From the NCBI GenBank assembly GCA_964036195.1, contig OZ038455.1, forward strand, positions 12,975,855 to 13,039,854: a stretch of 64,000 nt of DNA. The letters run 5' to 3'. A program made the translations under genes and the position numbers. Within the stretch, counting starts at the first letter, position 1. Each line of letters opens with the position of its first letter. The stretch is from Sphaerolaimus hirsutus. Taxonomy: Eukaryota; Nematoda; Chromadorea; Monhysterida; Sphaerolaimidae. The notes under the pieces are model-generated. The model made no database searches, was not told the origin of the DNA, and worked only from the letters and a program-made list of their open reading frames with translations. This document shows, piece after piece, positions 19,491 through 33,289 of the stretch.

Positions 19491-20109
19491 CATACTTGAA
19501 GGGCATCAAAATCGGCGAATGTACGACAGAATGTGATGACATCAAAGTTTGGTGACCGATCCCCCCCCCCCCTAAAATGTCACCCTCGATTTATGCTATG
19601 TGTGCAACTCACCCAAAAAATGCTCTACACGGGTTTTAGTTAGGACAGGAGTCGACTTCACACACGCTTGATGCAATAATGCAAAATTCAGGTTTTATTA
19701 TTGAAAAATATACACCGTCAGCATTTAGTGATGATTATGATGGACATCATTTAGGCAAATATATACCGTATTACCTCCAATAGTAGGTATTAGGGATGAA
19801 AACCTTTTTTTTCAACCACGTATTTAAAAAATAACGTTTTTAAACCTTTCAAAAATGTACTACATATTTACACTGTATTACACACTAGCATGCAAAAATG
19901 AAGCCTAATGTTTGTGGTGTGTCAGGGCAGGGGTGAAGCGTCAACGCTAAAAATGCCACAAAACAAATGAAAACAACCACCAATAGTATGTGAATTGCAC
20001 ACTCACACACAAAAGATTTGCCCGCGGTATAAAAAATTTGTTTCAAGGATGCAGTAAAAAAAATCGTTTTTTAAATGTCTAAAAACAACTGCCATCCACC
20101 TACTATTAA

Positions 20110-20390
20110 AGGGTATACTCGGCGGACCGCAAAGTATGCGCCCAAAATTATTTATATCGTGGTCGATAACGCGCGAGCTGGATACTTATGTATGCACTTT
20201 CGCAAAATAAAAAAAATATTTAAAAAAAGACAAAAGCGGAGTCGCGTACAAATGAGGAATGTTTTTCCCCGAAATGATTTTTCTTTTTTTGCTGGAATTA
20301 TTTTATTTTATTAATGATGATGTCATGATGGAGTGTTTCCTTCAGAAAAGTGCATAGCATGCGGTCAGCCGAGTATACCTATTATTAGAG
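20110..20390. mobile_element. Short MITE, TATACTCGGCGGACCGC ends
   Basis: It starts GTATACTCGGCGGACCGC and ends GCGGTCAGCCGAGTATACC. The same ends occur near 48547, 49575 and 50010 around a GT92 exon. Confidence 0.65.
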
Positions 20391-20627
20391 GCATGCACAG
20401 GCACACTATTGTTTTTCTTCCATTCAGCTGTTGCCATCTTGGCAATGAAAAGAACAGTGATATATATTTGTCATAATATAAACATTATTTAGTAATTTTT
20501 AGTAAGTAGGTGGGCAACTATGTGTGGCAGTATATAAGCAGTAGTGAATAAGTACATAAGAGCTAATGCATATTCTAGCTTCAGTTTAAGTAGATAACTA
20601 CCATATGATGTATTTATATTTATCTAA

Positions 20628-22303
20628 ACACCTTCCTGGTCAGGTCCGGCACCCTATTTTTGATTTCACTTTTGGGCCCTAACTCCCGCTGTAGGGGAAG
20701 TAGACAGCTGAAAATGCGTGGGTATATAGTTAAAACCCCGCTCTATACTGCATCAACGGGGGAGGCCACAGCGACTCAATACAGGTTGGGTTGCCATATG
20801 CAAGTTTTTTTTGGCTTTTTCAGTGTCCCACACAGGTCTGGCACCCACTTGATTCCAGCTGTGGGGGTACTTGAGGGCTGCAATTTGGGGGAAGTGTGGA
20901 CAGAACCCACCCCTACTATAACCCAGCAGGGCGGCCTCTGGCAACTCACTACAATACCACTCGCTGCATTTCAATTTCGTTTTGTTTCTCTCAATAATCA
21001 AATTTCCCATGCACTTTTGTAGCAGAAAAATGGTTAGTTCAACATTTATTAACGTTTTTGTGGGATAATTTTCACTATTTGAATTTTTTAATAAATGCTA
21101 TTGTTCCAATCCAGATCCTGTGGCCACAATTCTAATCCCTATCCCCAACCCATCAGTCTCAATTCCAATCCCCATCACAACCCCATGGCCACAATTCTGA
21201 TCCTGATCCATAGCCCATGGCCACAATTCCGATCCTGATCCCTAGCCCATGGCCACAATTCCCATCCAAATATGGAAGAAAACCTTCATGTTTCAACTCC
21301 AGTTGATGTGTATTTTTTTTGGCTAGGAACTGAGGAACTTTGTGGTACACCCACCACCCTCACAAAAGTGTCACACAAAAATTGACTTTTAGTAACTTTT
21401 TTGCTAGATACTTGAAAAGTTTATTTATGGTGACTTGTAGGGGAGGCTTCAAGGTTTAATGTTGTGTAAACAACATAACCTCTCAAACACCTCGTTTACC
21501 AAATTTACTTGGGGTACATTTAATGACAACATAATGACGTCATCGTGGGAACAAAATGTGGCAAAAACATAACTTTCAAATTTGCCCAAAGTAAATTTGA
21601 CAAGGGAAGCATTTTAGAGGGTATGTTTTTTACACAAAATTAAACATGTAACCATCTCCTGTAAGTCACCATAAATCAACTTTTCAGGTCTCTGACAAAA
21701 AAGTTGTTAAAGTTAATTTTTTTGTGTGACATGTTAAGGAGCAGTGCGGGTGTACCACACCGCACTGGTCTGGAAAAATCGCTAAAAATGGATAGATAGC
21801 TGAGCGATTTGGAGACCCTGATGCATACCAATTGATCCTCCAAAAAATTCACTTCATGGGTGTTGTTTGAACTTTTTTAAACACAAATGGTTGCCGGACC
21901 GGAACTGGAACATTCTATTTTATTGAACGAAATTGGCCGGTACTGTAGTGAGTCGCCAAAGGTCGCCCTGCTGAGGTATAGTAGGGTTGGGTGTTATCTA
22001 CACTCGCCCAAAACTTCAGCTGTCTACCATCCCCACAGTTGGAGGTACAGCATCCGCAGTGTCAAAAAATCAAGCGGGTGCCGGATCTGTGCGGGACACT
22101 GAAAAAGCCAAAAAAACTTTGCATATTTATGCAGCGACCCACCCTGTAGTGAATCGCCGTGGCCTCCCCCATTGCTGCGACGTATAGGGGGGTTACAGGT
22201 ATATACACACGCGTTTTCATCTTCCTACTCCACCCACAGTGAAAGTTCGGGCACCCGAAGTGACATCAAAAACAGGGTGCCGGACCTGACCCGGAAGGTG
22301 TTT
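20628..22303. mobile_element. Long hairpin element AAACACCTTCC, copy 2
   Basis: Ends CTAAACACCTTCCTGGTC and GACCCGGAAGGTGTTTA. Interior arms mirror each other and share blocks with 4073-5816 (GTGTCCCACACAGGTC..., the TTTTTTGGCTTTTTCAGTG block). A CCCATGGCCACAATTCCGAT tandem (21120-21265) lies inside. Confidence 0.78.
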
Positions 22304-22432
22304 ACAAGTTTAACACATGTATGGTTGAATCAGACAAACACAGATCACTGTGGGGCTTGGGCTGAAATGAACTGAAGTCTCAAACCAAGCCAACTACTCC
22401 AGCTCTCAAACACAAGAGAAAGCAGCCACAAC

Positions 22433-22978
22433 TAGGGTTCAAACGGGATTGACTTTTCGGGATCGGGATCGGGATTCACTTTTTGAGATTTCGGGATCGG
22501 GATCGGGATTGGGGTTTCGGGATCGGGATTGGTTTTTTGAGATTTCGGGATCGGGATTGGCCGGGATTGGGGTCACGGGATCGGGATCGGGATTGGGATT
22601 GGCATTTTTCCGGGATCGGGATTGGGTTCTAGGGATAGAGATTTTGGCCATTTTTCTGCCATTCACAGTTGTTCATAAAGGTCTCATACACTGTTGGATG
22701 CCAGAAAAGTGGCATAAAATTGACACTGGGGGTTTGCATCCACTTTTTTGCATGCAAAAACGTCATTATTTCACGTTTTATAATTTCACTAATTTTTCCG
22801 GGATCGGGATCCCGGACTTGGGAGTTTCTCGGGATCGGGATTTGAAAATTTTCGGGATCGGGATTGGTATTTTTAGATTTCGGGATCGGGATGGGGGTTT
22901 CGGGATCGGGATCGGGACTGGTAAATCCCGGATTTTCACGGGATCCGGGATCGGGATCGGGATCCCGTTTGAACCCTA
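22433..22978. mobile_element. hAT-like MITE, GGGATC array (short-array copy)
   Basis: Same TIR and core as 4115-4735 with perfect 8-bp duplication GCCACAAC (22425-22432, 22979-22986). Its GGGATC arrays hold fewer units, so copies differ mainly in array length. Confidence 0.93.
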
Positions 22979-23169
22979 GCCACAACACAACACAACATTC
23001 ATCCAACTAGCCAACCTGACTTTCATAAACTAGCTAGGGAGGAAAATACCCACCACTGACCACACAATCACAAACATCAACATTGAACCAACAGTGGACA
23101 ACAAAGCAATTCATTTCAAATTGGAATGTGACAAAATGGTAAACTAGGCCAAATACAAAATGACCAGGT

Positions 23170-23373
23170 GCCAGTTCAGCAAATTGAGAAGCGAGAAGTG
23201 GAATGGCAAATGAGAAGTGGACTGAGAAGAAAATTGGCAAAAGCGAAGTAAAAAATAAAAATAAAAGTAATTTCATTTCGCTTTTGCCAATTTCCTTCTC
23301 AATTCACTTCTCACTTCCCATTTCACGTCGCATTTGCCATTTTACTTTTAACTTCTCAATTTGTGAAACTGGC
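23170..23373 (+). mobile_element. Introner relative (GAAGTG-array type), diverged
   Basis: It starts after CCAGGT with GCCAGTTCAGCAAATTGAG and ends CTCAATTTGTGAAACTGGC. The interior is a mirrored array of GAGAAGTGGAATGGCAAA-like units. The right flank no longer shows the duplication. No exon is recognised around it. Confidence 0.65.
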
Positions 23374-23852
23374 CTATGAAATAGGTATAAATAGGATTGG
23401 CATGTTTGACCAATTTTTTGTGCATTTCTTCTAGGCATGCTGCCAACTGTGCCTATTATTGGATGTTTACCTATTTATGTTGATCGGAGCAGACCGATAT
23501 TCTAATAAACGACTGCCGTCAACTAAATTTTCATTTGGACATCGGGAAACGAGCTATCGTAAAAGAGTCAGTATTCATTTATTGATAAATGCAGAGGAAT
23601 ATTAGCATTATGAAACACGATCTGACATGTCTGCTGATGTACTCTAATGTGATTAATATTACCGTATTTCCTCGAAATACACCGATGGGGGTCTCTTATT
23701 TCGCTAGCAGCATAGTATAAACTGTTTTCGTCAAGTACAAAAAATGTGACATGAGGTGAAAAATGATACTGGAACTGATTTCTCAAGTTCATTTTGACCA
23801 GGTGAAAGGTCATATAAAGATGCATAATTTCTAGAATTTTCCTTGTTTGAAA

Positions 23853-24367
23853 CAGAGTTGGTCATATTACTGATCAATTTCAAAGTATATTAATATGTAA
23901 AATACTTTTTTCACTCACCCTTGAGTACAGAAAATGTAAAATACCCGTACTCATGAGTACATGGGAGTAAAATACTATTTTTCCAGGAAAATGTAAAATC
24001 GAGTACTTTACCCCAGGAAAATGTAAAAGTGACTACTTTTCTTCATGGAATATGTAAAAGTGGGTACTTTTTTCGTGGAAAATGTAAAAGCTACTACTTA
24101 TTACACGTGAGAGCGATTTTTATTTACATTGCAAGAGATAACAGATGTCATTTTTAATGATTAGGTATTTAGTATTTGTTATGGGAAAATGATATGATTT
24201 CTTCAAGTTTCTTTATTTTAGAAACAAAAAATACATTTTCTGTACATTTGTACTTTTCAATAGTACAGGTAAGTACAGGTACTTAAAAAAGTATATGTAT
24301 ATGTATTTACCCAGTATTCGAGTAGATGTATTTTTCAAGTAAATGTAAATACATCTTTACAACTGTG
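23853..24367. mobile_element. CAGAGTTG-family element with GTA arrays
   Basis: CAGAGTTGG start and CTTTACAACTGTG end, perfect 8-bp duplication GTTTGAAA (23845-23852, 24368-24375). The interior repeats GAAAATGTAAAAGTGACTAC-like units. Confidence 0.85.
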
Positions 24368-24375
24368 GTTTGAAA

Positions 24376-25930
24376 CATGTTCACTGTTCAGAAATTCAAA
24401 TGTTACATTCATGAATTTGAGTTTACACTATCTTTTTAACAAATAATTTCCTTTGAACTAAGTGAATACATGTTAAGATATTAAACTAGGGGGAGGGGGT
24501 ATTTCGAGGAAATATGGTAAATCACATAAACCCAACTGCGGACAGACACGACTGATTGACAATGATAACATTGCAACATTTTCTGAACATACATTTTACC
24601 GATGTTGCCAACTAAAATTGTACAAACACTTTTGTTCCAATCACTCGTGTCTACTTACAATTAGGCCAATCACACTGTACTCTGTAGTAAATAACCCTAA
24701 AATGTGCACCCCTACATGTTACGCAATGTTCTAAAAGAATTGGTCTGATCTCAGTCAGTTATTTCCCGGAATCAAGCCTCGACTAAAAATGTTAGGTAAA
24801 TTGCCACCTGAACGGCAGCAGTCGAATGCTGGCTGTCAACATTCACATTTTCACTGCTATTGACTTTAAATGCCGCTGAACGGCAGTAATTTGACATTTG
24901 CACGCAGTTGGGAGTCACTGAAAGCGATGTTTTAAAGGTACTGATGGCTAAGCATCGACGGCGAAAATTAAGCATTTTACGGTAGTTGTTTCCCTGCAGC
25001 CGAAGTTAATCAACGTTTATTAAAAACGCAGAATACACAAAGATGAAACGTAAATAAAAAGTTTTTAATTATCACTTTTCTTCACAATGGGGTAGTGGAC
25101 AATATCCATATGAATAATAAAAAAGAATCTGGCCGTAGGTTACTGTTTTCATGTGTCGTAAGTAATAAGTATGCTAGTTCCGGTATGCAACGACACAACA
25201 TAACTACAAATAAAACTTCAATAGCTGCTGGTGTGTTCATGCAGATAAAATGCGAGCCTAAAGACAACATAAACTTTGTCGAAAACAAGCTTGGTTGAAA
25301 TAGCAGGCCAGTTGATGCCAGGCGGCATGAAACTTCACATTATTCCAGTTAGCAGCACCTTAACGGGCACAGTAAAAGCACTGCCACACTTCTGTGTGTG
25401 CATTTCCGGACTGCCATTTGGACGCGTTTAGACATTATTGAGCATATTCAAAGCTAAACATGACAACTTTCAAATCAGTACTGTTTGGCGGATTTTATTA
25501 CACTGCAAACACTAAAATGGACATTTGAAACTGACCAAAATCGCACAACTTTATGGCAAAGTTCAACTGGTTGGGTACAACTTTCTCTGAACAAGATAAG
25601 CTCAGTGAACTAACTTAATAATTGTAACTTAATAGTTCACAAGGAGAAGCGGTATAAATAACAATCATCAAATTCGTTTCATCCTGTAAAAACCAAAAAT
25701 ATCATCTCTGCATGCCTGCAATACACTTTTACAAAACTTAAAAGAACTTAAAATTTATCTGATATGTTCCCTGGCAATAAAATTACATATGCTTTTAAGT
25801 CTTTGTTGGTAAACAAGTTCAAAATACTTTTCAATCTACATTTGTGCATACTTCATTTTTGAAAATTTGGTAACTCTGACAGCTATGCTGTTCAATCATG
25901 AAAATGGAAGGTTGGAAATTTATACCAAAA
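24376..25930. other. Gene-free stretch
   Basis: AT-rich sequence with a few short open frames that show no family features and no convincing splice context. Nothing supportable seen. Confidence 0.5.
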
Positions 25931-26698
25931 CCCAGTGCACATTTAAACCCAGTGCACATCTTAACCCGGTGATCAAGGGGCAAGTACATATCCAGGATTT
26001 TTGAAGGGGTGGCTGTTTGTTTAACCAGCCCTGTGAATGGGGGAGAGCTCAGCGCTCAGCCCCCTCCTGAAATTGTACCTACATGGTGACGGAATGGTGT
26101 CATGGTTGCTGCCGCCATTGGTGTTGGTGCCAAAGATCGCTGATATGTATGTTTATATAAGTACACATAGAGTGACAGGCATGCCATTCATTTGTATTTT
26201 ATAAAGAATTGACAGTACAAGTAAACTTAATTGGGAAAATTTACTTATAATATATCAGTGTGATGGAAAAATGTTGGAAAACGGGCCTACAGGTGCACCC
26301 TGTTTACATGTGCACCGGGTCTACATGTGCACCGGCACAGGGGCAAAATTTATGTCATATTTTATTATTAAAGGAACGCGTGGAACGCTAAGTAAATATA
26401 TTGAGTGTTATTTTTAGCGCGGAAATATCAAAACGCTACCTAGCAGCTAGGCACCCTGTCTCGTATTTGATCGATGTGCCTTCCGTTAAAGGGGTAAAAA
26501 TAAAGTGACTGGTGAGCCGTGAAACCTGCCGCTGGTCCATTGACCAACATCCCTTTCAGAAACAAATTTCCTTTAGAGACTTGAAAAAACAGGAGACCAG
26601 ACTCAAAGGGGGTGGTCTTCACTTGAAAATGACAGTTATTTGGTATGTATGATTCCACATTGGTCAGTCAAACATGCGATATCTCACGTTTGTACTTA

Positions 26699-27065
26699 CC
26701 GTATTACCTCGAATTATCCCCCCCTTTAATAAACCCCCCTCAAAATACCCCCCCTAAAATTGAGTGTAACGTGAACGTACATGACAAATACCGCAGTTTG
26801 TGATCTGTACAATGCAGAACACACGTTAAAACTGATGATTAAGTGACGTTAGGGAAGGGTTTTTGTGTATATACAGTAATATATGCCTATAAACACATAT
26901 AAATCTATGTGATTGTTCGATTTTTCTACGTCTGCGTATGGGGAATTTCCGATAATTTCTGGCGAAATAATAGACCCCCCTCGAATAAACCCCCCCTCGG
27001 ATTATCCCCCTCAAATTTTGCTGGCGAAATAATAAACGCCCTGGGGGTATTTCGAGGTAATACGG
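26699..27065. mobile_element. TA-duplicating MITE, CCGTATTACCTCGAAT ends
   Basis: Ends CCGTATTACCTCGAATTATC and its complement, flanked by TA on both sides. The interior repeats AATAAACCCCCCTCGAA-type units, the same array theme. Confidence 0.8.
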
Positions 27066-27357
27066 TATGTTAATTTGCCCATAGCTCACTACATATCATA
27101 TTGTATTTAAGAGTGCGTTATGGCGAACGTTTATTATATTTAATCATCCGTGCAACAACAACTGCCGGTCAATTAATTATACTCTTTATTATCGAGTTTC
27201 AGTTATGCAAGTCTTCATGCATTGCACATTATAATTTCCAATTCCTTATTATGAATATAGGTATTTTTTAGGTACCTATGTGTTCTTGACTTTCAAAATG
27301 TTCAGAAGTAAAAAGTGAAAATAATCAACTGCAGACCAGATGTTTTCATATTATCTC

Positions 27358-27680
27358 AAATAAACAGGGTGCACGCCAGGTCCGCCACCCAAATTCTGAG
27401 TCGGTGCCGGACGCCATATCTCCAGTTGTAGTGGGGGGATTTATTCGAAATTTTGAGGGCATATACTCGAAACCCACCCACTACTATATACGGGCTGGGG
27501 AAGGTCGGCGACCCACACTCAGGTGGGTCGCCGACCTTCCCCAGCCCGTGTATAGTAGTGGGTGGGTTTCGAGTATATGCCCACAAAATTTCGAATAAAT
27601 CCCCCCACTACAACTGGAGAAATGGCGTCTGGCACCGACTCAGAATTTGGGTGGCGGACCTGGCGTGCACCCTGTTTATT
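27358..27680. mobile_element. Perfect hairpin element, AATAAACAGGGTGCACGCC ends
   Basis: About 320 bp, almost wholly self-complementary around 27515. Ends AATAAACAGGGTGCACGCC and GGCGTGCACCCTGTTTATT. A block inside (GTGGGTCGCCGACC) makes the tip. Confidence 0.82.
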
Positions 27681-28663
27681 ATCCAATTTACCTATCGCCC
27701 ATCCATATTGCTGTAAGCATACATGGTGTTCAAGTGTATATGCATGTATTTATTTAATAATCAATGTTCTGAAGACTTTTTTGCCATAGCATGAATCGAA
27801 GGAAGGTGAGCAGAGAAAAACTTAGTAAGTGCACCTAAAAATCACATGGACCAGAGCATAGCTGGTTGCATATTTGTGTTTACCGCAGCTAGATTCCTAT
27901 ACGCATGGAATGCAATTGCGAAGCCGCTGCATAATCATTGCAAGGCTACCGCATGCAGTATATATGACAATCTGTCCCGCCTAATAGAAACGTGAAAAAC
28001 GCCAGAATAACTGACCGTATTTCCTCGAAATAAATATACGGAGTTTACTATTTCACCAGCAAATTTTGAGCGACGTTAATACAATGGTGTTTATTCGAGG
28101 GGGTTCATTTTTTCGCCGGAGTAAGCCACAGTACTATATCACTCATCATTCACGCTAGCATGCAGACATAGAAGTTTTGACACTAATGTGTCACAAAACT
28201 GATGAAAACAAACTATCGTCAATTTGTACACAAGTTATGGATACATCCCAGTGGTGTCAATCTCATTGTGGGGGCATATTTGAAGATTTGCAGTTTATGT
28301 GGAATAAAAACAATGAACATTAAATGCAATGCCAGTAAAAATACAAAACTACCTGGGCTAAATACTGTAAAAAAATATCACTCAGCATATGAGGCACTTG
28401 AACACGACAACGCTCGTCACCAGCAAATAAATCTTTTCATATTACTTTAATTTATGAACATCATTTGAAAATAGATAAACTCTCATCGCGGCATCTTGAC
28501 GCCATCCAAAAAATGGCGCCCGGACGTTGAAATTGGCGCCAGTGAAAAATAGCGCCATACAAAACCAGCACGGTACAAAAGATAAATAATCTCATTACAC
28601 TTATGAAGTACCGGATAGACAAAGGGAAAACTACATGAACAGGGACTGCATTCACAAACATTC

Positions 28664-28937
28664 TTTAAACTGATTGCCGCACCGCACACTGAAATTTTGC
28701 GTTCAGCGTTCGAACGTTTTTGCACGCTGAACTACAAATTCTGAAATCAAAATCTCAAGAACCTAACATTTTTGAAGCGTAAAACAATTCGGAATTAGCA
28801 ATATTCGCGTAATTGGCATGCGAGCCGCATTTTTACGCTTCAAAAACGCATTGTTCAGTAGATTTTGATTTCAGCGTTTGTAGTTCAGCGAGCAAAAACG
28901 TTCGAACGCTGAACGCAAAATTTCAGTGTGCGGTGCG
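28664..28937. mobile_element. Palindromic MITE, CACCGCACACTGAAATTTTG ends
   Basis: Arms from CCGCACCGCACACTGAAATT to CAGTGTGCGGTGCGCC mirror over about 130 bp each, including GTTCGAACG. A degraded relative lies at about 115-330 (GCGTTCGAACGTTTCTACACG), and the element at 58999-62530 has related ends. Confidence 0.78.
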
Positions 28938-28960
28938 CCATAGACTATTACCTATTATAG

Positions 28961-29324
28961 CCGTATTACCTCGAATTACCCCCCCCCCCTCAAAATGGGC
29001 TGGGAAAAAAATACTCCCCGCCCCGAAATACCCCCCCCGGAATGATGTACATCATGTATGCAATGTACATGGTGTATTTATTTCTGCTAATTTTTATTGC
29101 AGCTACACATAGACCAGTTTGTGTAGCTAAATCTATGTTTTTATGTCCAAATATATCCTGTTTGGACACATTTATTACCTGTTTTGGCTACGAAAATGCC
29201 TACTTTTTACTACGATCCTTACGAAAATTTCTGACGAAATAATAAACCCCCCTCAAATAAGCCCCCCCTCAAATTTCGCTGGCGAAATAATAAACCCCCA
29301 TGGGGGTATTTCGAGGTAATACGG
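28961..29324. mobile_element. TA-type MITE, CCGTATTACCTCG ends
   Basis: CCGTATTACCTCGAATTACC at the left and TTCGAGGTAATACGG then TA at the right. The interior shares blocks with 54687-55103. Confidence 0.75.
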
Positions 29325-29694
29325 TATAATGTCGGAGAAGAATGGTAACGGCCCGGTGTTTTCTAAATATTAAAAGCGATTTTTACAAAATCAAACCGAT
29401 TTGGATAAATAGCGAATAAAGTGCGGCGAGTGTACAGTACACAGAGTAGTATTTCGATAACATCCGCCCCTTGGAACTGTCCTAGGTAACGCGCGGGCCA
29501 CCCTTAACGCGGGGCGCATATTTATAACGATGCAAGCTGACACGGGATGGAAAAAGGCACATGTCTTCAAATTTCGCTAAAAATTATCTGAGTGAATCAA
29601 AACAGCAATTAGTGAATGGAGTCTATAATTCGGATATTAGATATCAGAATAAAGTAAATATATGACTGGTCCAAAATTATACAGCGTGGTTGTT

Positions 29695-29910
29695 TCGCAG
29701 GGGTCTCCTAGATTTTGACCCTCGGGGAGTTGGATAGATAGCAAATCGCTCCTCCGGAGGGACAGATAGCTGAAAAAAATGGTGGGGGGTATTGCGGGGG
29801 TTGCGGGGGTTCGATATATAGGCTTTTTCAAGGTGTAGAAAGAAGAAAGTGGAGAAAAATTGCTAGGGTTATTCCCCCAAGCCCCCCCCACCCCATTGGA
29901 GACCCCTGGT
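29695..29910. repeat. CAGGGGTCTC repeat, GATAGATAGC family
   Basis: CAGGGGTCTCCTAGATTTTG to GGAGACCCCTG with short GGATAGATAGC units. No matching target duplication. It preserves the uninterrupted sequence TCGATATATAGGCTTTTTC (29811-29829) that a TA element interrupts in the copy at 39650-40540. Confidence 0.65.
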
Positions 29911-30459
29911 GCTGTGTGGCGGTTTATTCAGGGGTTTTGACCCTCCTGGAGCTGGATAGATAGCAAATCGTTTGTCAGAATTTTCATGAAAGTCAATCAC
30001 CAATTTAATGCCTTACTGTATTGATACATGAACAATTATTTTCAACACTACCCAGTCATATTCACACAAAACCATTCAGCTATGTTGAATTCGTATAAAA
30101 CTATTCATATTTATACAATGAATCAGCCCAGTCCGGGCACAGCTTTGCTTGTTTTTTTTACGTGTAGGTTCTGTCACTTTTGAATGTATACCCACAAGAT
30201 GCAGTTTTAATCATTTATATGCTCACTATAATTGCAAAGGGGGTGGGTATTCAGTGGGTTGGGGTTAATTCGATGATATACGATATTTTAAAGTGACTTG
30301 AGGGTTAAAGCAGCAGAAAAGGGAAGCTTTCAAATGCGTACGTTTTCAGTAATACTTTATACTTCAGAAGCATGTGAATTCATACACTAAAACCGGCGTA
30401 TATATTGCATACATGAATTAGCTTAGCTACTTAAACTGGTGGAAAATATGAACGGGAAA

Positions 30460-31720
30460 ATCACTTAATTGTATTTTACAAATCCCACATGCAAGCTGTT
30501 AGGCTTTCGTCTTGTGTGAGGGTGCCCCCAAGTATTTACTATATATACCCTATGGGACACCCCCCTCAGGCCACCCTTGATGCAGAAAAAATTTTTTTCA
30601 TGTTTTTTTTCTGGCAAATATAAATGGAACTTCCATACGAATTTTTGTTCCTGATGAAACAAAAATTATTGATAAATTTTTTTCTGGACATTTGAGACCA
30701 AAAAGTTTTTTTGACATTGGTAGATTGTAATCATGTGCAACTTTTCTACCCAGTCAGAACCCCCGGAAGCCCCACACAATGGTGGCGTTGTTGATCAAAC
30801 ATGAATTTTTTTTTGGAGAAAAACGTAGGTTTGAAAAAGTGAACAATCCACTATCCCAAGCTATTCATGGAGCACATGGGGGCCAGAATTGGCTTGTTTG
30901 GTGTCAGGGGCAACATATGGCTGCTCCTGGGCTCCATTTTTGCATTCAAGTATTTTTTATAGCCAATGATAAAAATGGCCCTGCGTAGAGGGGGCACTCG
31001 CCTGACAGCGTGTCTGGCGCCTGCAGTGTCTTGACGCAAATGACAAAATACTTGTGCCCATCCAATGTGGACACTAATTATTTGATAAAAACCTATAGGG
31101 GCCAATTTGCAATGTGCCCTGTATCTAGTGTGACTGGGATAAACAAATGAAGAGGTCATGCCCAGAAAATTGAAAATCACAGTTTTTCAATCACAACTAG
31201 AATTTTGATAATCACAAAGTTTAAAATCATTGTTGTCATGTTTTTGTGGTCCATGCCTGCTTTCTGGGGGCAAGTTTTGTGGGTGTGAGTGGACCAGGGG
31301 CCAAATTATACTCCCAACTTACCAGCAGTCAAAATATGGCTGTGGGAAAGCTATAAGTAATTGTTTGTTTTTTTGAAAAGGACCCAACACAAGTGCATTC
31401 ATTGCTTGTGTTGGCAGCACACAAAAAAATCGGCTGTGCACTTTACTGCAGCTGTATTTTGTGTGTTTTTGAAAATTCCCATTTATATTTGCCAGGGAAA
31501 AAATTGGAAAAAAACATTCATCAATCTGTAGCAGCAGAACAGGGGGGTGCCAGGGGGTGCCACTTGGCATATATGTAGGCAAATGTTGTGGGCAGCCCCA
31601 CATCAAATGGCAGCCATATTGGGCTGCACGTTTCCCTGTGAGATAGTTATGAAAAATGAGGTACCTGATTTCCCATTTATATTTGCCACCAGTTTACATG
31701 GGTAGTTTGCAGAAAATAAG
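30460..31720. repeat. Interspersed repeat, copy 2 of 3
   Basis: It has the same blocks as 8990-10130 in mixed order, including GAGGGTGCCCCCAAGTATTT and GGCAAATATAAATGG. The plus-strand frame at 30855-30960 reads HGAHGGQNWLVWCQGQHM, similar to the other copies. Confidence 0.6.
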
Positions 31721-31960
31721 CACAACATACATGCCAAACAATGTATGAAAACAAGCAGGTAAGAGATATGGTGAATAAAACAAATAGGTACCTATACGGA
31801 TTCCAATAGCCGCTGTGAAAAAGTTTTTGCATGTAATTATGCAAATTCTTTTACCACTTCTTCCAATAAATTATACGGCACGAAATATTTAGTGTCGGCA
31901 AAACTACTATGCAGGTAGCCCAGTAGCGTGCTTCACTTGTTAGGTAAGGTACCTAATTTA

Positions 31961-32376
31961 CCGTATTTCCTCTAATAGAAGAGTGCCAAAAAATGACGAA
32001 AAAAGAATTGCACTGCCATTATATTTTTTTCGTCATTTTTTTTACCTGCCGTTCTATTGGAGACTTTTCGGGTGATATTTTTTCCACCAATTTTTTACTC
32101 ATCTTTCATTTGAACATATTATTTATCAGTTCATTTTTAATGAAAAGTGAGCGATATTTTAAACCAGAGCACCTATTTGAGATTTAAGATCAATTTGAAG
32201 GCTCAAAAAGTTCTCACCATCCATTCGTTATTTTCTATTCCAACAGAATTTCTACATGCTGTTCAATTGGAAGGTGCCGTTTTATTTTTCTGTCAGTGCA
32301 AAAATGTGCCAAAACCTGCTGTTTTCTTGGAGGTAGCCTTTTATTGAAGTATGCCGTTCTATTAGAAAAAATATGG
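31961..32376. mobile_element. CCGTATTTCCTCTAATAGAAG MITE
   Basis: It starts CCGTATTTCCTCTAATAGAA and ends CGTTCTATTAGAAAAAATAT. A 97-bp deletion-like relative is at 63697-63793. The interior repeats GCCGTTCTATTGGA-type units. Confidence 0.65.
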
Positions 32377-33289
32377 TGTGCATTTTTGCACCTTCGTTCA
32401 AACACCAATGCAATGGAGTTAAACAAAGGGTCCACTCGAAACTCAGTGAGCCAGCATTGCAAAAATGCATGATGAATTAACAAATATGCACAAAACACCA
32501 TTGCTGGAACATTTGCATCTAACTGCCACTAGGTACTTTTACCACGTTTATCGCACATAATTAAATATAAATATCTTGTTTCCTTAAGCTGTAAACGACG
32601 CAAGTGATAGATTGGTCGTTGTGCAGCGCTTTTAACCATTTTAATGATGGATTGATAATTGGGATAAACAATTCGTTCAGTCAGACGATTGCGTCGCCAA
32701 CCCACAGCTAAGGGTGCCAGCCAAAGAAAAGAGGTGCCAGAAAAAGGGGGAATTATTCAAGGGGGGTTATTTTTCCTCACTCGTGTTACAGCGGGAGGGG
32801 GGTTATTCAAGAGCGGGAATTATTCAAGCAAATACGGTAGTTAAAATTTTGATTACGACAAAAGTGAACGACTGGCAACCGGACAAAACAAGCAAAGTTG
32901 GAAGGGTTGAAAAATACCGATATGCATATGAATATATTTATCTAAGTAAACACAAAGGGATCGAAAAACGTGGATCACATGCAAATGTGACACTGGGCAG
33001 TGCTATGCTCTAGTGCATGGAATTTTGGCCCTTTATATTGACTGGAACAGAAATAGGTATTCATAGGTATTCACAGTTCATGATGAGAAAGTATCGAAAA
33101 TTCTGAAAAAAATATGTTTTTCAATAACTTTATTTATTCTGCAAATTTATGTGCGACGCGCTGACTGTGCGCAGGGCACGTAAATAAGACAGAAATTTCA
33201 GACTCCGTTCTATACCCCACAACAGAGGTGTTAAAATATGTCCACTTACCTACTTTGGAAGACGTAAATGTAAACGTAATACCCAACGT